A stretch of DNA of 64,000 nucleotides from Dipylidium caninum (GCA_017562135.1 QEYB01000637.1:1-64000), one strand, 5' to 3'. Counted from the first letter of the stretch, positions 1 to 10,514 are shown. Notes: generated by a model not told the origin, from the sequence alone. Made by a program: numbers and translations.

Positions 1-929
1 AAAAAAACCGAAGAGAGATTTGAGCGGCAGATGGGCTGGTGCTCCGCCGATGTGCTCGACGGTCCTGCTCCCTGAGTTGTAAATTCACTCAATATGTAGC
101 CCACGTGAGGAAGTGACTGCGGAGAGCTTGTTACTTCGGTGACGGCAGGTTGGAGGCAAGATTGATCGCTTCCAAAATTTTCAACTCGCCGTTTGGTGTA
201 CAATTTTACGTGTGGAGTCATCTGATGGGGAAGAAACAGCTGAAGGACAACTGCGAGAGTGTAAGTCGGGCATGATCACCTGATTTTGTTGCTTGTCTGT
301 CAGATTGTGGGTGAGTTAGCCAGTTTGGTGTCGTCAATGTACTGCTTCAGGCACACTTCCCCTAGCGTGTGATGCTGCATCACCAACGCTATCATGACAA
401 TGTGTTTTCGGAAAACCCACAATAAATGTTTACTGTCAAAGAAAATTTGACTAGTGAATTACTCATGAAAATTCTGGGCAGTATGACAATACTGTTATCG
501 CTAAAGATTGCAACAGTGAACAGGATGTTTGTTGCCACAAGAAAAGGTTGTAAAATCAGATTGAGAGTTTCTCCCTAGTTTCTCTGATTAGATCCACTAC
601 GAACGGGGCGTGGAATGTAAGTAGGAAAAGGCGCATTTTTCACCAATTTTTGGGCTATAACTCAATCATCATATGTTCCATGTCCATCTCTGATTTTCTG
701 ACACGCATTCGGCCGAGTGTTACATGGTTTATAGCAATAATCGTTACGTTATAGGTATAAACAACGTCAGATTGAGTATATTATCACGGTGACTAATGTA
801 CTCATTTTCTCACAAACGAATTCGTGAAAAAGGGAAAGGTAGAAATTGGCTCGGTGAATATGGATTGTATGCGGAGGACATGGTGACGTTCCTTATCGTA
901 AAGATGATTAATTGGCAACAGTGATTGGA

Positions 930-1400
930 GCATTATGTGGTCCTCGGGCGCGCTATCTTGCAATGAAACACACAATGCTGGTCGTTCTTCATAAAGCTCC
1001 GCGGTGCATGGTAATCACTTTCCAGGTAATAGAACACACGGATACCAAATGATTTTCGTGTCGCGTTACTTGAAGGAAGAAACAACCACTGATTGCACAT
1101 GGGAGGAGTATAACCGCAAATTCTCGTAAACGCAATTTCATCTTGGAGAATGTGTCTGGGATTGAATCCTTTGTCTACGCAATTGCCGTCATCGCTTGCG
1201 ACTAACATGCGTAAGTCCACATTTCCGTCACATGTGATATATGTGGTGAAAGGGGCAGATACACGGGTGTACTGAGCAACGAGCTCTGCAATCTATCTTG
1301 CTGTCGTATCATACTGCATTTGCCGTCAGGTTCCTGCGGCAGTACATATGAGTGGCCTATTGTGGATCCGGAATTTCACATTGTTCCGTCAGATCGTAGG
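930..1400 (-). mobile_element. Degenerate mariner-like transposase fragment (noisy copy)
   Basis: This is the error-laden counterpart of 39,600-40,060. Minus-strand pieces such as LRMLVASDD and MKNDQHC match the better copies at 8,584-9,130 and 35,640-36,090. It is followed on the plus strand by an R2 fragment and block D, the same order as in other units. It has no coding capacity as it stands. Confidence 0.45.
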
Positions 1401-1589
1401 TGAATTGTAGGAAGGTGGAGGCATCATGTGACTGCCTCACTCCTTAACTTCCCACACTCGGTGATGCTGCATTGTCCAATGCATTAGGAATGAATATTGG
1501 TGGGAACTTCTATAGACAATGTCCTTACAAATCGAAAATGTGGTCCTTGAGTTCGTTGATTAAAACTATGCAAGCAAAACAATATTCTC

Positions 1590-2160
1590 CACCACTTTTC
1601 TGGGCGTCGCAGTACGCAGATGCAACTGACATGAGTAGGGGATCCAGGAGAAATGGCATTTGAAGGAGACCAAGATAGATCAAACTGCGCTTCACGTACA
1701 GTTCTCTTTTGTTTTGGCCGATGACACCGACCGTTCTGCTGCGTCCCTTGCTCATCGGATATATGTGTTCTCGTCACGGGTTTATGCGTAAATGAAGAGC
1801 AGAGCAGGTGGCAGTAGGAAGGGAGTGTCTTCCACAATATGTGGACAAATGAATGTGGGTGGTTCGAAGTGGTTGCAGAAAATCAAGAAGTCCTGTGGTG
1901 TTACACTGTGTCTCTATTGACATCTCCAAAGTCTGAGTCCGAACCGTTTATTGGTCACGTCTGCATGACATCACTTGTTACATTAGTATGCGCTGTGAAG
2001 TCCTTTGATGGTTTAGGAAGGATAACATCTAGCAGAGGCATAGTACAATCTCATTTCCTTCCCGTTAGAGCAGAATCAACTTATTTGGTTGACGCAATAA
2101 ATCGGAACAGGAACCTGAGGTCAATACAGCTTCGCAATAAACCAGCACTTGGAATTCCGC
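1590..2160 (+). repeat. Block D, noisy copy
   Basis: This matches 40,250-40,800 and more distantly 9,560-10,100, 20,850-21,230 and 36,470-36,960. Recognisable landmarks are the run ggcagtagga near 1,808 and the downstream segment with the gagcagaatca-like run. I find no gene in it. Short ORFs here are disrupted by the noise of this segment. Confidence 0.7.
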
Positions 2161-3254
2161 AGTAAACCGCCCAAATCACGTCCCAAACTCGCAATTTTGC
2201 CACATTTGATCGCATTATGTTACATTATGTCGAAACTTGGGAGCATGCCGGCGTCTCCTTTGGAGAATATGAAGACAGGCTATATTCCTCATCTTACAAG
2301 CTTTGATAAGACCCACTGAAGTCGGTGGGACAGAGGGGATGGAGCAAGGGTTTTCGGCCTTCAATCTCAAATGAAAGGTTATTTTGCAGGTAGAACAGTT
2401 TTCCAGTTTAATCCGTACTCCAACAAAAGGTTAGGTGCTGTCTAAATCTCAATGCATGAAAGTAAAATCCTCTGAAAGTCAAACTATAGGCGACGAGTGT
2501 GTAAGATACCTGGAGCGTATAAGCGTCTATGTCACACACTCCACAAATATTCCACACAACACTCTAGGATTGCCAAGGATAGTGATGCACACCGGCGTGG
2601 AGTGTGTCATGTTCCCAAATAAATATTTGTTTTGTTTGTGCGAAATGACAAACATCACGATGGCAAGAGGTTGCTGAATTCGGCGAGAGTGGAGAATACA
2701 TGCAGAGAGGAGGCAGGTGAAGATAGTGAAGGGAAACTAGCGGAATAACCCGACTTGTCCGCACAGTGTGCAATCAACCGGATGCCAGTCACAAATGAAA
2801 ATAAAGGGCAATAGTACCCAAAACACAACCTATTTCCCTGTATGTAGATTGTTTGCATGAATTGAGGCATTGACACTCTGGCACGAATGCAAATCGAGAA
2901 CACACCGCCCATTGATTTGAGACACACAAGAGTCTCGCTAGACACAGAGACAAAAGACCAAATGCAGTAGTGAGTGTGGACACACCAGTGCTTTATCAAG
3001 AGTATCATTCGCCGCAAATCTACAGAGAGACGAAATGTAGCAGGGTCGAGGCTGGATAGTGGCCGAGGTATGAAGCACGTATGGAGAGTGTGAGATGTTG
3101 GAAGAAATGTTGGTCAATGAGTAGACGTAGAGAACTCTTGAGCAGATCTGGCCACAGCGTGTCACATCGAAAAAGTGCAGAGATGAGGGAAGAAGGCCCT
3201 GTCATTTCCGCGAGGACCACAGGATCTTCCCGTATATCTCAAAGGCAATCGAAG

Positions 3255-3430
3255 ACACCCAAGCAAGCAAGCAGGCAAGCAAAGGCAAGCAAAGCAGCGG
3301 GACCCTTCAGTATCGTTCTGCTACCTATGGCTCCACACCCGATCTGCGCATTTTGGCTCTTGCAGAGAGGTCGTTTCAGCGGCGATCGAAAGGACCAAGA
3401 AGGTTGTTACACGATGCGACAGTGACACGA
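3255..3430 (-). repeat. AAGC-type microsatellite and R2 fragment, noisy
   Basis: An irregular run of caag/aagc units (about 3,258-3,298) corresponds to the clean (AAGC)n array at 41,752-41,786. It is followed by a minus-orientation R2 fragment that is garbled up to about 3,395 and then becomes identical to the second copy. The transition from noisy to clean sequence falls inside this feature. Confidence 0.7.
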
Positions 3431-3554
3431 TAACATGTTTCATGAAGGTACTGCTCTACTGATGTCAATTGTTAGGACGCATTAATTTTTCGTCTCGGCT
3501 TATGAATATCAGCGAAATGCTGCTCGAGGTGCACATTTTCAATGTTAAAGGGCA

Positions 3555-3870
3555 TGGTTTAGAGGTGTAACAACGTCATGATAAGCCGAGTTGACGCAGC
3601 ATTGCCACTTGTGAGAGGAGGAAGTGAAGCAGTCATATGATGCTACCAACCTCCTAAATCGCCTGTACTCTGACAGGCGAAGCAACGACGTCAGGTGATT
3701 CTTGTCACTTACACTCTCGCATGTTGCCTGCAAATCATTTCTCTTCGCAGCGACTGAGTGTACGAGAAAACAGTCACGCTAAACGACGGTGACAATACAA
3801 CAGGGTTTGTGCAATGAGATAGGAGCGTGATGCTTTTCGCGCTTTCACAGGTGGACGCCGATAAGCTATA
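3555..3870 (-). repeat. Interspersed repeat R2 (minus) with a mariner-like start
   Basis: R2 is a roughly 200 bp repeat found at least fifteen times in the window in both orientations. Here it reads in minus orientation and carries the R2 hairpin region near 3,655-3,705, although the stem is imperfect. Positions 3,770-3,870 resemble the upstream side of the mariner-like fragments, beginning with the run gggtttgtgcaat. R2 and the mariner-like piece are often neighbours in this window, so they may be parts of one element. Confidence 0.65.
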
Positions 3871-4089
3871 AATCGAGTTAAGAGAGGCGCCATTTGTAAA
3901 CTATGTCCATCTCATCATCGAAATTGCAGCCACACACTCGCTTCAGTCGCAATTGCTGTGACGGTCATGGCAGCATTCAAATAGATGGTTTTTGGCGTTG
4001 AAGAGGGAGTCGTCTACGAGTATGCTGTCAAAAGGTTAAACTATCGTTGCGATCAATTCCTGTTAATCACGTTTCTCTTCCTGTTAGCT

Positions 4090-4520
4090 CTTTGGAGTGA
4101 AGTGCAGCCCAGGAAGCGCAAACTTCGTGCAGTTTAGCGAGGAGCAAAAGCCCAACGTCATCCGACTCTTCCCTCCGTCCATAAAAAGGCACAAGAAGAG
4201 ACGAAATAGGGGCGAATCAATTACCACCCTGATTACTCCCTTCGGTTCAGCCAATTTGCCCTCACCTCTCTTCGGAGTGCACCGAAGTATTGGGTTAACA
4301 CGAAATTGGGGAAGTGCAAAGCTTCGGTCCTACTGCCAAGAGGCTTCAAAACGACCAAGATCCTAAGGTTCCCCAATTCTATTCGCGTTTTCACTGCTTG
4401 CAACTCGAACGTGAGCACGAGATTTTTACCTTTGCATATCTTTCTCGTCGTCACTTTCCTCTGCACAAAGGGGCATGTTTTCGAGACAGCCTTATTGCAT
4501 TTTTTAGTTCTTCTCGACAA
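4090..4520 (-). repeat. Block A, inverted orientation
   Basis: This is homologous in reverse complement to 37,560-37,880 and 38,490-38,790, and in the same orientation to 13,020-13,350 and 31,120-31,400. An 89-codon ORF runs through it in both nearly identical copies, but the paralogous A blocks elsewhere are frameshifted, so I do not call it a gene. Block A with block I forms an inverted-repeat arm upstream of the mucin-like gene. Confidence 0.65.
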
Positions 4521-4579
4521 ATCCGCTTTGTTTAATATTACTGGAAATCGGACATAACAGCTCACGCATTTGACAAAGT

Positions 4580-4880
4580 GCTAGCACATATCATTTACAT
4601 TTCTTTATGATATGTCCATCCGAATGCCTACCATTCCTATTTGCTCGTCACATTAGCCTACCTCAGATACAGGTTCATGTGAGGAAAGTCGAAGGGCATC
4701 GTGCACTCCTCCAACAAGTATATCATCATCAGGCATATGAGGTCATGTTGATTGCCAAGGTATCATGCATTTTTTCTTAATAATCTCCCGAGAACTCTGG
4801 TAACATAGGGCATGATCCAAAGATCGTAGTGTCTTTACCATAAAGTCAACCGAAATGGCACAGTAAATCAGATCGTTGTC
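4580..4880 (+). repeat. Block I, left-arm orientation
   Basis: This is homologous to 13,565-13,870 and 31,700-31,950 in the same orientation and to the reverse complement of 7,795-8,130. Together with block A it forms the left arm of an inverted repeat around the gene at 6,533. I see no gene in it. Confidence 0.7.
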
Positions 4881-6494
4881 ATGTCGAAGCCTAGAATATT
4901 TGACCCCACATTTGATCCTCCACCACCAGTTTCATTCAGCCACTGCACAAACACGCCACACTCCACCATCGAAGCATAGAGGCCATTCTCAACGATCGCA
5001 AATACGCCTGCAAGTGTTCACATGGTCGCGCGTCGTGTTGCCCCAACCAATATCCTTTCTGAGTGTGTTGTGTCAAGTATGCTGAATTGATAATCACTGC
5101 TTACTTCGTGCTACATCTCCCTTTTGCTGCTGCTGCCTTACCTGTTCAAGGAGGCTGTGGCAATATGCAACTCGTTCTAACGATTCCCCTACTAATGCAA
5201 CAGGGGACCTGCCTCACTCCGAAGCAGCTTGACAATACTCAAGCACACATCTCAGAGGCATGATGCGTGTAGCTATTGGAAGAATGCTCCATCACTTCCC
5301 AAATACTTTCGGGCGTCCCTTCTACTTAGGCAAGAGATGAATGCTGACTAAACTGGAAGTTATGGAAGGAATTCGTTGACCACTTCTCCTTCTGTCATCT
5401 TGCGTTTGTCCTCTTAACATTTGCCTACTTGTTTCCACAAAGTGCATTTTTCGCATGCGATTGGTAAGCAAGTTGTAAGCTAGCAATTTGCAGTCTCTTT
5501 TCTTCTTCCCTCGTCTTTCTATTGAAATAGACAGTTGCGAGGACGTTCACTTGTGCTATATCAATATTGTTCGCGCGGTGGGTTTCCTTGGCCAGTAAGA
5601 GGAACATATTTCACCCTGAACGATCAACAACAAGTGTACTCCGACGAAGCCATGCGAGAGACGATAAAATGGTGTGGTGTAACTCGCGACTGAATTTCCA
5701 CAGCTCCAAATTTGAACCTGCTTTCCGGTGCAACCGCTCCCAGATTGTACCAATGAGAATGGTCGTTATGCTTCGAGCGGTCTTTGGAGCTAGTGAGGAA
5801 ATTCGCTCCATAATGTGGTAATTCTCGACAAAGTTTGCTCATCATTGAAATGACAGGCGACGACAACGGGTCACCCATCTTGGTAAATGACACGTCTCGG
5901 CCTGGAACTAATCTGCAAATGTGATTATATAATCGGGTAGTGCAATTCGTTGACTTTCTTCTAATCAGTCAGTTTTAGTGTTAGTAGACCAGCGGTCACG
6001 AAAGCAAAGGAAGGGGAGGAGTAAAAACTTCCAGAGTCAAACTCCTGACTGCTCCCTTTTCTAACTCCAGTGCATGAGGTCAAAGAATTAGCTGACCTCG
6101 AGCAGAAAATGGGACATATTGTAGAATAGTGTCACTCTACGCCTCAGCACTCGTTCTTTTTTGAGTGACCATGAAATCGCAAGATGTGTGACACACAAGG
6201 CAATGGCCTATTGTGTTTCGTGTTTACCATTATTGAGCGGGACTGACAAATCACTTGGATGTTCCAATTACGAGACGGATGGCATGAGGAGAAGGGGTCA
6301 GTGACGCTCAAGCATTACACAACTGTAACATGTGCTCCTCTAAGGCGCGTACCCTACCAATGTATATCTCCACAATTGAAACTGCGGCAAAAGGCAGACA
6401 AGTAATTCGCCAATACCTGTAATTCCCATACCCCCTTGACGGTAATTTGGCGATCTCAATTGGCTTCACCTGATGAGTACGTGTGTAGTTGGAG
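4880..6494 (+). repeat. Upstream blocks G, H, J, K and L of the mucin-like unit
   Basis: No gene is supported here. The stretch is a chain of blocks that recurs upstream of other family members. G (about 4,890-5,050) recurs at 11,210-11,340 and 50,540-50,690. H (5,130-5,245) recurs at 11,455-11,555 and 14,335-14,430. J (5,380-5,535) recurs at 14,570-14,750. K (5,650-5,900) recurs at 15,960-16,160. L (5,930-6,490) recurs at 16,200-16,690 and 52,650-53,230. The many small ORFs do not agree between paralogous copies, so I treat them as chance. Confidence 0.65.
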
Positions 6495-6532
6495 TATTTA
6501 ATTCGCCAATTTGCTGTCACTTGTCATTCGAC
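6495..6532 (+). promoter_or_regulatory. Core promoter and very short leader of the mucin-like gene
   Basis: A TATTTAA box starts at 6,495 and a TCATTC initiator-like motif puts the predicted first base at 6,526, exactly 31 bp downstream. The start codon is at 6,533, so the predicted leader is 7 nt. The same geometry is found at 44,956, 33,621 (minus), 53,233 and 16,691. The TATA-to-initiator distance follows the usual metazoan spacing; the start site itself is inferred, not measured. Confidence 0.65.
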
Positions 6533-6940
6533 ATGATGAAAGTCTGCCTGTTACTAGCTATCAGCGTGACAGTTTTCGCTAACGATCCTGTAGCGGATTA
6601 CTATCAATATTACATATATGCCAACGGTCAAAACAATATCGCGCCAGTTGCAAATGCGTCTACAAATGTGCCTGCAAATGCGTCTACAAATGTGCCTGTA
6701 AATGCGTCTACAAATGTGCCTGCAAATGCGTCTACAAATGCGCCTGCAAATGCGTCTACAAATGCGCCTGCAAATGCGTCTACAAATGTGCCTGCAAATG
6801 CGTCTACAAATGCGTCGGCAAATTCATCAGCAGCGAATCCGCAGTCATCCGAAGGAATAACCACAACATCATATTCTCCTGCTCTGCTTCCCACTTACTC
6901 TCTTCTCCTTTCCGCCCTTCTGCCTCAACTCTTCTCCTGA
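6533..6940 (+). CDS. Small secreted mucin-like protein, GPI-anchor type tail, 8-residue N-glycosylation repeats
   Basis: The protein has 135 residues. It starts with a signal peptide (MMKVCLLLAISVTVFA, cleavage likely near residue 16-18), then a Tyr/Asp-rich segment (18-35). Seven tandem eight-residue repeats of type NASTNVPA follow at 41-96 and a diverged eighth to 104. Each repeat carries one N-X-S/T sequon, so sequons are eight residues apart. The end is ITTTSYSP plus a hydrophobic tail (about 117-135) as in GPI-attachment signals. I chose the ATG at 6,533 because the first ATG of the longer ORF (6,473) lies upstream of the TATA box and because all paralogues start here. The likely role is a heavily glycosylated surface or coat protein; that is inferred from composition only. 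A second copy at 44,994 differs by one residue near the C-terminus (Pro here, Leu there). Confidence 0.8.
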   Translation: MMKVCLLLAISVTVFANDPVADYYQYYIYANGQNNIAPVANASTNVPANASTNVPVNASTNVPANASTNAPANASTNAPANASTNVPANASTNASANSSAANPQSSEGITTTSYSPALLPTYSLLLSALLPQLFS

Positions 6941-7790
6941 ACCAACTTTCCTCACACACTGCGATCCAACTGATAGATTTAATTTCTCTGCTCATTAAAT
7001 CCTCCCCCCATTAATACTTGTTGCATTCTCTAGTCCACGGATGTGGCATGGGATTGTGCATAGAGCTAGATAGATGTGACAATTGGTAAGTGGCCATGGC
7101 TTCACACGAGAGGACATTGTTTTGAGCAATGTCGTCTCATTACCTGCCTAGTTGTCTCTCGAGGTAAGTAAAGGGGGCACGGAGCCTTGTGCAAAAATCT
7201 CCTCTTATTTTATCCTCTTTACCATCCGCCTGGCTACTTCTCACTCGGTTTGCTCGACATATTGCGGTCTCCTCACGCACAGGCTGTGCTATGGCGTGAA
7301 CGAAGAGGACAGTATTATGAAGGAAGTAGTTTGAGCTGACAAGTGGCTTATTGACGCAAGAAAAGCGGACACATCACTTTGGGTAACAATACCCCCTCAT
7401 GTTCTCCACTGAACCATCCAATTCGTTTAAAATAGGCCACAATTGCGTGAAGCATACTGTCTGAACAATGTCTGAAGGCAACATGTGAGAATGTAGGTGG
7501 CAAGATCACCTGATATCGTGGAGATGTGGACATCTTGCATTTCGGTAACAATTTAAATCAAACCTTTGTTACAAACACGGAAATTTCCCCGCCCCGAGGT
7601 AGAACGAAAGTGCCACCAAGCGTGCACAATTTTCTCTTCACTCTGACCTCTATTGAAATTATTCATAGTGTTTCGTCAGACGACACCAACATTCCACGTG
7701 TCTACTGTCAAGATCTCCCTAGTGGGCCTGAGAGCAGATCGTGCCTTGCTTCTCATTACATTGAGAAGGGCACAATGGCCAAATTGCAAG
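6941..7790 (+). repeat. Mucin-like 3' flank block
   Basis: This holds the conserved 3' flank of the family (landmark tagtccac near 7,032 and gtggcatggg). Related copies lie at 16,988-17,880 and 53,511-54,200, and in reverse complement at about 14,040-14,270 and 32,050-33,100. A short R2-like piece (about 7,466-7,516) interrupts the homology and replaces sequence present at 17,590-17,870. No gene is supported. Confidence 0.65.
6994..6999 (+). terminator. Candidate poly(A) signal ATTAAA
   Basis: ATTAAA lies 54 nt after the stop codon. It is conserved at the same place after the paralogues at 45,455, 17,041 and 53,531, within an otherwise diverging 3' flank. That makes it the best candidate for the cleavage and polyadenylation signal. 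Confidence 0.5.
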
Positions 7791-7794
7791 ATGA

Positions 7795-8265
7795 ATGTTA
7801 GTTTGGACATAGTCAATATGCTGCAGAAGATGCTTCAAATGAGGTAGACTGTGCTTGGTTGGTTGACTTTCGGTGAGGACACTGAGACTTATGCATCAGG
7901 GCTTGTCTTATCAGATTTGTCAGGTGAAACCACAGGAAAAATGAGCGATAGCATGACCGTCAGTATGGACACATGTGGCCGATGTTGCATTACCTGGTCA
8001 AGGAGTGCATGAACACCTTCAGCTATCCTCATTTGAACGTCTATTTGACTGGGATTAAGTTGGGCGGCAAATGGGATTAACAGCGGTCGGATGGAAAATT
8101 CATTAAGAAATGTGAATGAGTGAAACAGTCAATGGTCGGCTTTTCGCCACACCTATGTCACTGTTAGGAGTTATTACGCGAGGCCACCAGTATTTTAATT
8201 AAAGTGGAATTTTCGAGAAGTACTGCCAGAAGCGCAAGAGTGCTGTTTGTACAACATTCTCATAT
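7795..8265 (-). repeat. Block I, right-arm (inverted) orientation
   Basis: The reverse complement of 7,795-8,130 aligns by eye at close to 90 percent with 13,565-13,870, including a shared 30-base-plus run around the sequence ccatactgacggtcatg. Positions 8,170-8,260 continue the match to about 13,440-13,500. It is therefore the inverted partner of block I at 4,580-4,880 and forms the right arm downstream of the gene. Confidence 0.8.
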
Positions 8266-8583
8266 GTGCGTAGGTGAAATTAGCGTGACAAAGTCATACA
8301 CCTGTTTAGCGGACGTAGGATGGAGGTAGCAAAAACGGCGTAATTCCCTCCAATTATTTGCTATGCTCAACCATTATAATTCCCATTGTCATCTGTGATT
8401 TTCTGACAATCAGCGGAAGTCATTGTGTTAGAGTTGATAATTGACTTCAGAACGTATATGTCACCGTCGTTGTTAACATACTCATTATCTCACAAATAAG
8501 TCGTGAAAACGAAAGGGTGGAAATCGCTTGTTGAAGTATGGGTGTATGTGTAATACGTGTTGAAATACCTTATCGTAAAGATG
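8265..8583 (+). other. Short spacer, no gene seen
   Basis: The stretch corresponds to 46,727-47,045 and partly to 35,400-35,634 and 39,340-39,590, where landmarks such as cattatctcacaa recur just before the mariner-like fragment. I see nothing coding. Confidence 0.5.
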
Positions 8584-9130
8584 TTAATTTGGCAAGAGTG
8601 AATGAAGCATGATGTGATCAGCGTACGCTAACTTGCGATAAACTTGAACCGTGCCTACTAAGCAATGCTGGTCATACTTCATAACTTCCACATGCATGGC
8701 ATCATTTTTGTGGCAGTAGAATGACGCCGGTACCCTGATTTCGTCGCATTGCGTGAAGGAGGAAGGTACCCCTGCTTGCGAATCAAAGAATGTGATAACC
8801 GCAAATCCTCGTAATGCGATTTCATCTCGAGATTGGATGCCGGCATTGAATCCTTGTCTGCGCAATTGCCTCATCGCTTGCGACTAACATGCGTAAGCCA
8901 CATTTCGTCACACGTGATAATGTGGTGAAAAGGGGCAGTACACGGGTATAGCTGAGCAACGCAGCTCTGCACTCGCTCTTGCTGTCATTCGTCTGCATTT
9001 GCGTCAGTGCCTTCGGCAGTACTTGCCAATCTTGACTTGCCATCTTGACATTCTCATCGTCCACATGTAGGAGCACAATATTCGCCACGTCCTATCCCTA
9101 TTGCACAAATCCTACTCGCCTTTATCCAAC
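8584..9130 (-). mobile_element. Degenerate mariner-family transposase fragment
   Basis: On the minus strand two frames together show a pattern like the middle of mariner transposases. A V-L-P-x-A-L-x-x-x-Q segment is followed by a Cys and LLS, then a Phe and HIITCDEMW, comparable with the family's I-V-T-G-D-E-K-W motif that holds the first catalytic Asp. The pieces are split between frames and no intact D,D34D domain, start or terminal inverted repeats are visible. Copies lie at 930, 29,970 (+), 35,640, 39,600 and 47,046. It is inactive, and the family call rests on a short motif. Confidence 0.5.
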
Positions 9131-9184
9131 CCCGTTGTCATGTCAGCGGTCTTTCGTGTTACACCCTTCTTGCGTCTTCAACCG

Positions 9185-9420
9185 CTGAGAAAAGCAATAG
9201 TCTGAAGACAACATACGAGAATGTAGGTGGCAAGATCACCTGATGCCCTTGCTTTGTCTGTCACATTGCAGGTGACTTAGGAAGTTGAGTCATCGTATGA
9301 CTACTTCACTTCCAACTGCCACAATTAGTGATGCTGCATTACCAACTCTTATCACCAATTTAAATTCTAGGTGAGGCTGCATCGCTAAGACTTATGATGA
9401 CATTGTGGCACCTCTACACT
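9185..9420 (+). repeat. Interspersed repeat R2
   Basis: This R2 copy starts near aatagtctgaagacaa and runs through the hairpin region (stem gatcacctg with caggtga) to the segment with the run gatgctgcat. A short partial self-duplication of the gaggctgcatc part is present near 9,370. It lies just after the mariner-like fragment. Confidence 0.7.
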
Positions 9421-9559
9421 ACGTCTCTTACCAAAGAGAATGTGGCCTTTGGGTGTCGTTGAAAAAAATATACAAACACAGCAATACGGTGTGGTTGCTC
9501 TACCCTACGCGCACGTAGCTTCGAATCCGTCAATGCAATACTGGTCAACCAAGTGTGGG

Positions 9560-10400
9560 ACAATTCTCCTCCACATATTCTGCCGCCTAGTACATCAGTG
9601 CACTGGTACGATTAGGGGTCCAGGAGAAAATGCCATTTGAGGAGAGAAGAGTATATTGTCTTCCATTCACGTGCATTGTATTTGGTTTGGCCCGAGTGAC
9701 ACCGACGTCCTGCTGCTTTGCACTGACCAGCGGATTTGTATGATTCAGGGACGGGTTTTGTATGTAAGTGAGGGCAGAGCAGGTGGCAGTAGGAGGGGCG
9801 TATAACCACATATTTGGACAAATGAATGTTAACAGTCAAAGTGGTTGTAGGAATCACAGTCGGTGGTGTTACACTGGAGTCTGTGTTGACCTCTCCACAG
9901 CTTGAGCTGGACCCGTCTTACTCGTCTTGTCTCCATGAGCTAGCACTATGAATCCTGTAATGGTAAGAAGGGTAACACGTAGTCGAGACAAAGTAATTCC
10001 TTTCCCTTACTATGCGATCAGATTATCACCTTATATGACGGATGGTAATCGTCAGACAGCATCGGAGGCCACACAGCTTTGCGTAAATCAGCCACTTGGA
10101 AACATTTAACAGCCCCAAATCCTATTCCACGCCCCAATGTTCCTACATCTTTATTTATTTATGTTTACACATTTCGAAAATACCGTTGATGACTAAGACT
10201 GGTATCATTGTGCATACGACGTCTCCTCCGCAGCCATGAAGACAGGATATTCTTCCAAGCTCTTGCGAATGCACTGAAGTTGCGCATAGAGGATAGAGCA
10301 GTATCCCCTTCTCCTCTCTCAGTTTAAGTACCATAACTCACTGAAATGGCATTTGGCAGCAGAACATTTGTTAGGTTGCATGTCATGATAGCCTACTGAA
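9560..10400 (+). repeat. Blocks D and E
   Basis: Block D (9,560-10,100) carries the landmarks caggagaa, ggcagtagga and gtggtgttacactgg and recurs at least eight times, including once inverted at 28,920-29,560. Block E (10,320-10,380), with the run ctcactgaaatggcat, follows it in every unit, and its inverted form is at 28,745-28,780. No intact gene is present. Confidence 0.7.
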
Positions 10401-10514
10401 TTTGAGAGAGTTGAGAAATCACTCACATGAGGTCGAGCAAATACTGAATCAAATTAAGTAGGTCGTGACTGACATACGTCGGGTAAACATCGCCGCTACG
10501 TGCATTCTGACTTC

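Larger units (their letters stand above)
1..3400 (+). other. Error-laden sequence, insertion-rich version of 38,700-41,870
   Basis: The order of landmarks is the same as in 38,700-41,870, but single extra bases, short extra runs and garbled stretches occur throughout. The same interval measures about 3,390 bases here and 3,162 there, a net excess of about 228 bases (7 percent). At about 3,400 the noise stops and the two copies become nearly identical. Biological divergence would not give so one-sided an insertion excess with so abrupt an end. Unpolished long-read gap filling fits better. ORFs in this part are not reliable. Confidence 0.8.
1..10514 (+). repeat. Copy A of a near-identical segmental duplication
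   Basis: This segment is repeated at 38,700-48,977 in the same orientation. The offset is about 38,471 at 3,420, 38,461 at 6,500 and 38,463 at 9,600. From 3,400 to 10,514 I see only scattered single-base differences and homopolymer or short-repeat length changes, which suggests identity above 99 percent by eye. The right breakpoint is sharp: both copies share a run ending in ttctgacttc (10,514 and 48,977) and then differ completely. The left end lies at or before the window start. It contains one intact mucin-like gene. It could be a recent duplication or two haplotypes joined in the assembly. Confidence 0.9.

Noticed and set aside
4097..4366. 89-codon ORF repeated at 42,566-42,835
   Set aside because: Both copies belong to the recent duplication. 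Other block A copies do not keep the frame, so identity here is no evidence of coding.
6473..6532. Longer start for the mucin-like gene at 6,473
   Set aside because: These 20 codons lie over the TATA box and initiator, and the extension is not kept in the other genes. The signal peptide starts at 6,533.
6652..6830. Tandem 24-bp repeats that could look like a CRISPR array
   Set aside because: There are no spacers. The units are head to tail, keep the reading frame of a secreted protein and encode an eight-residue repeat.
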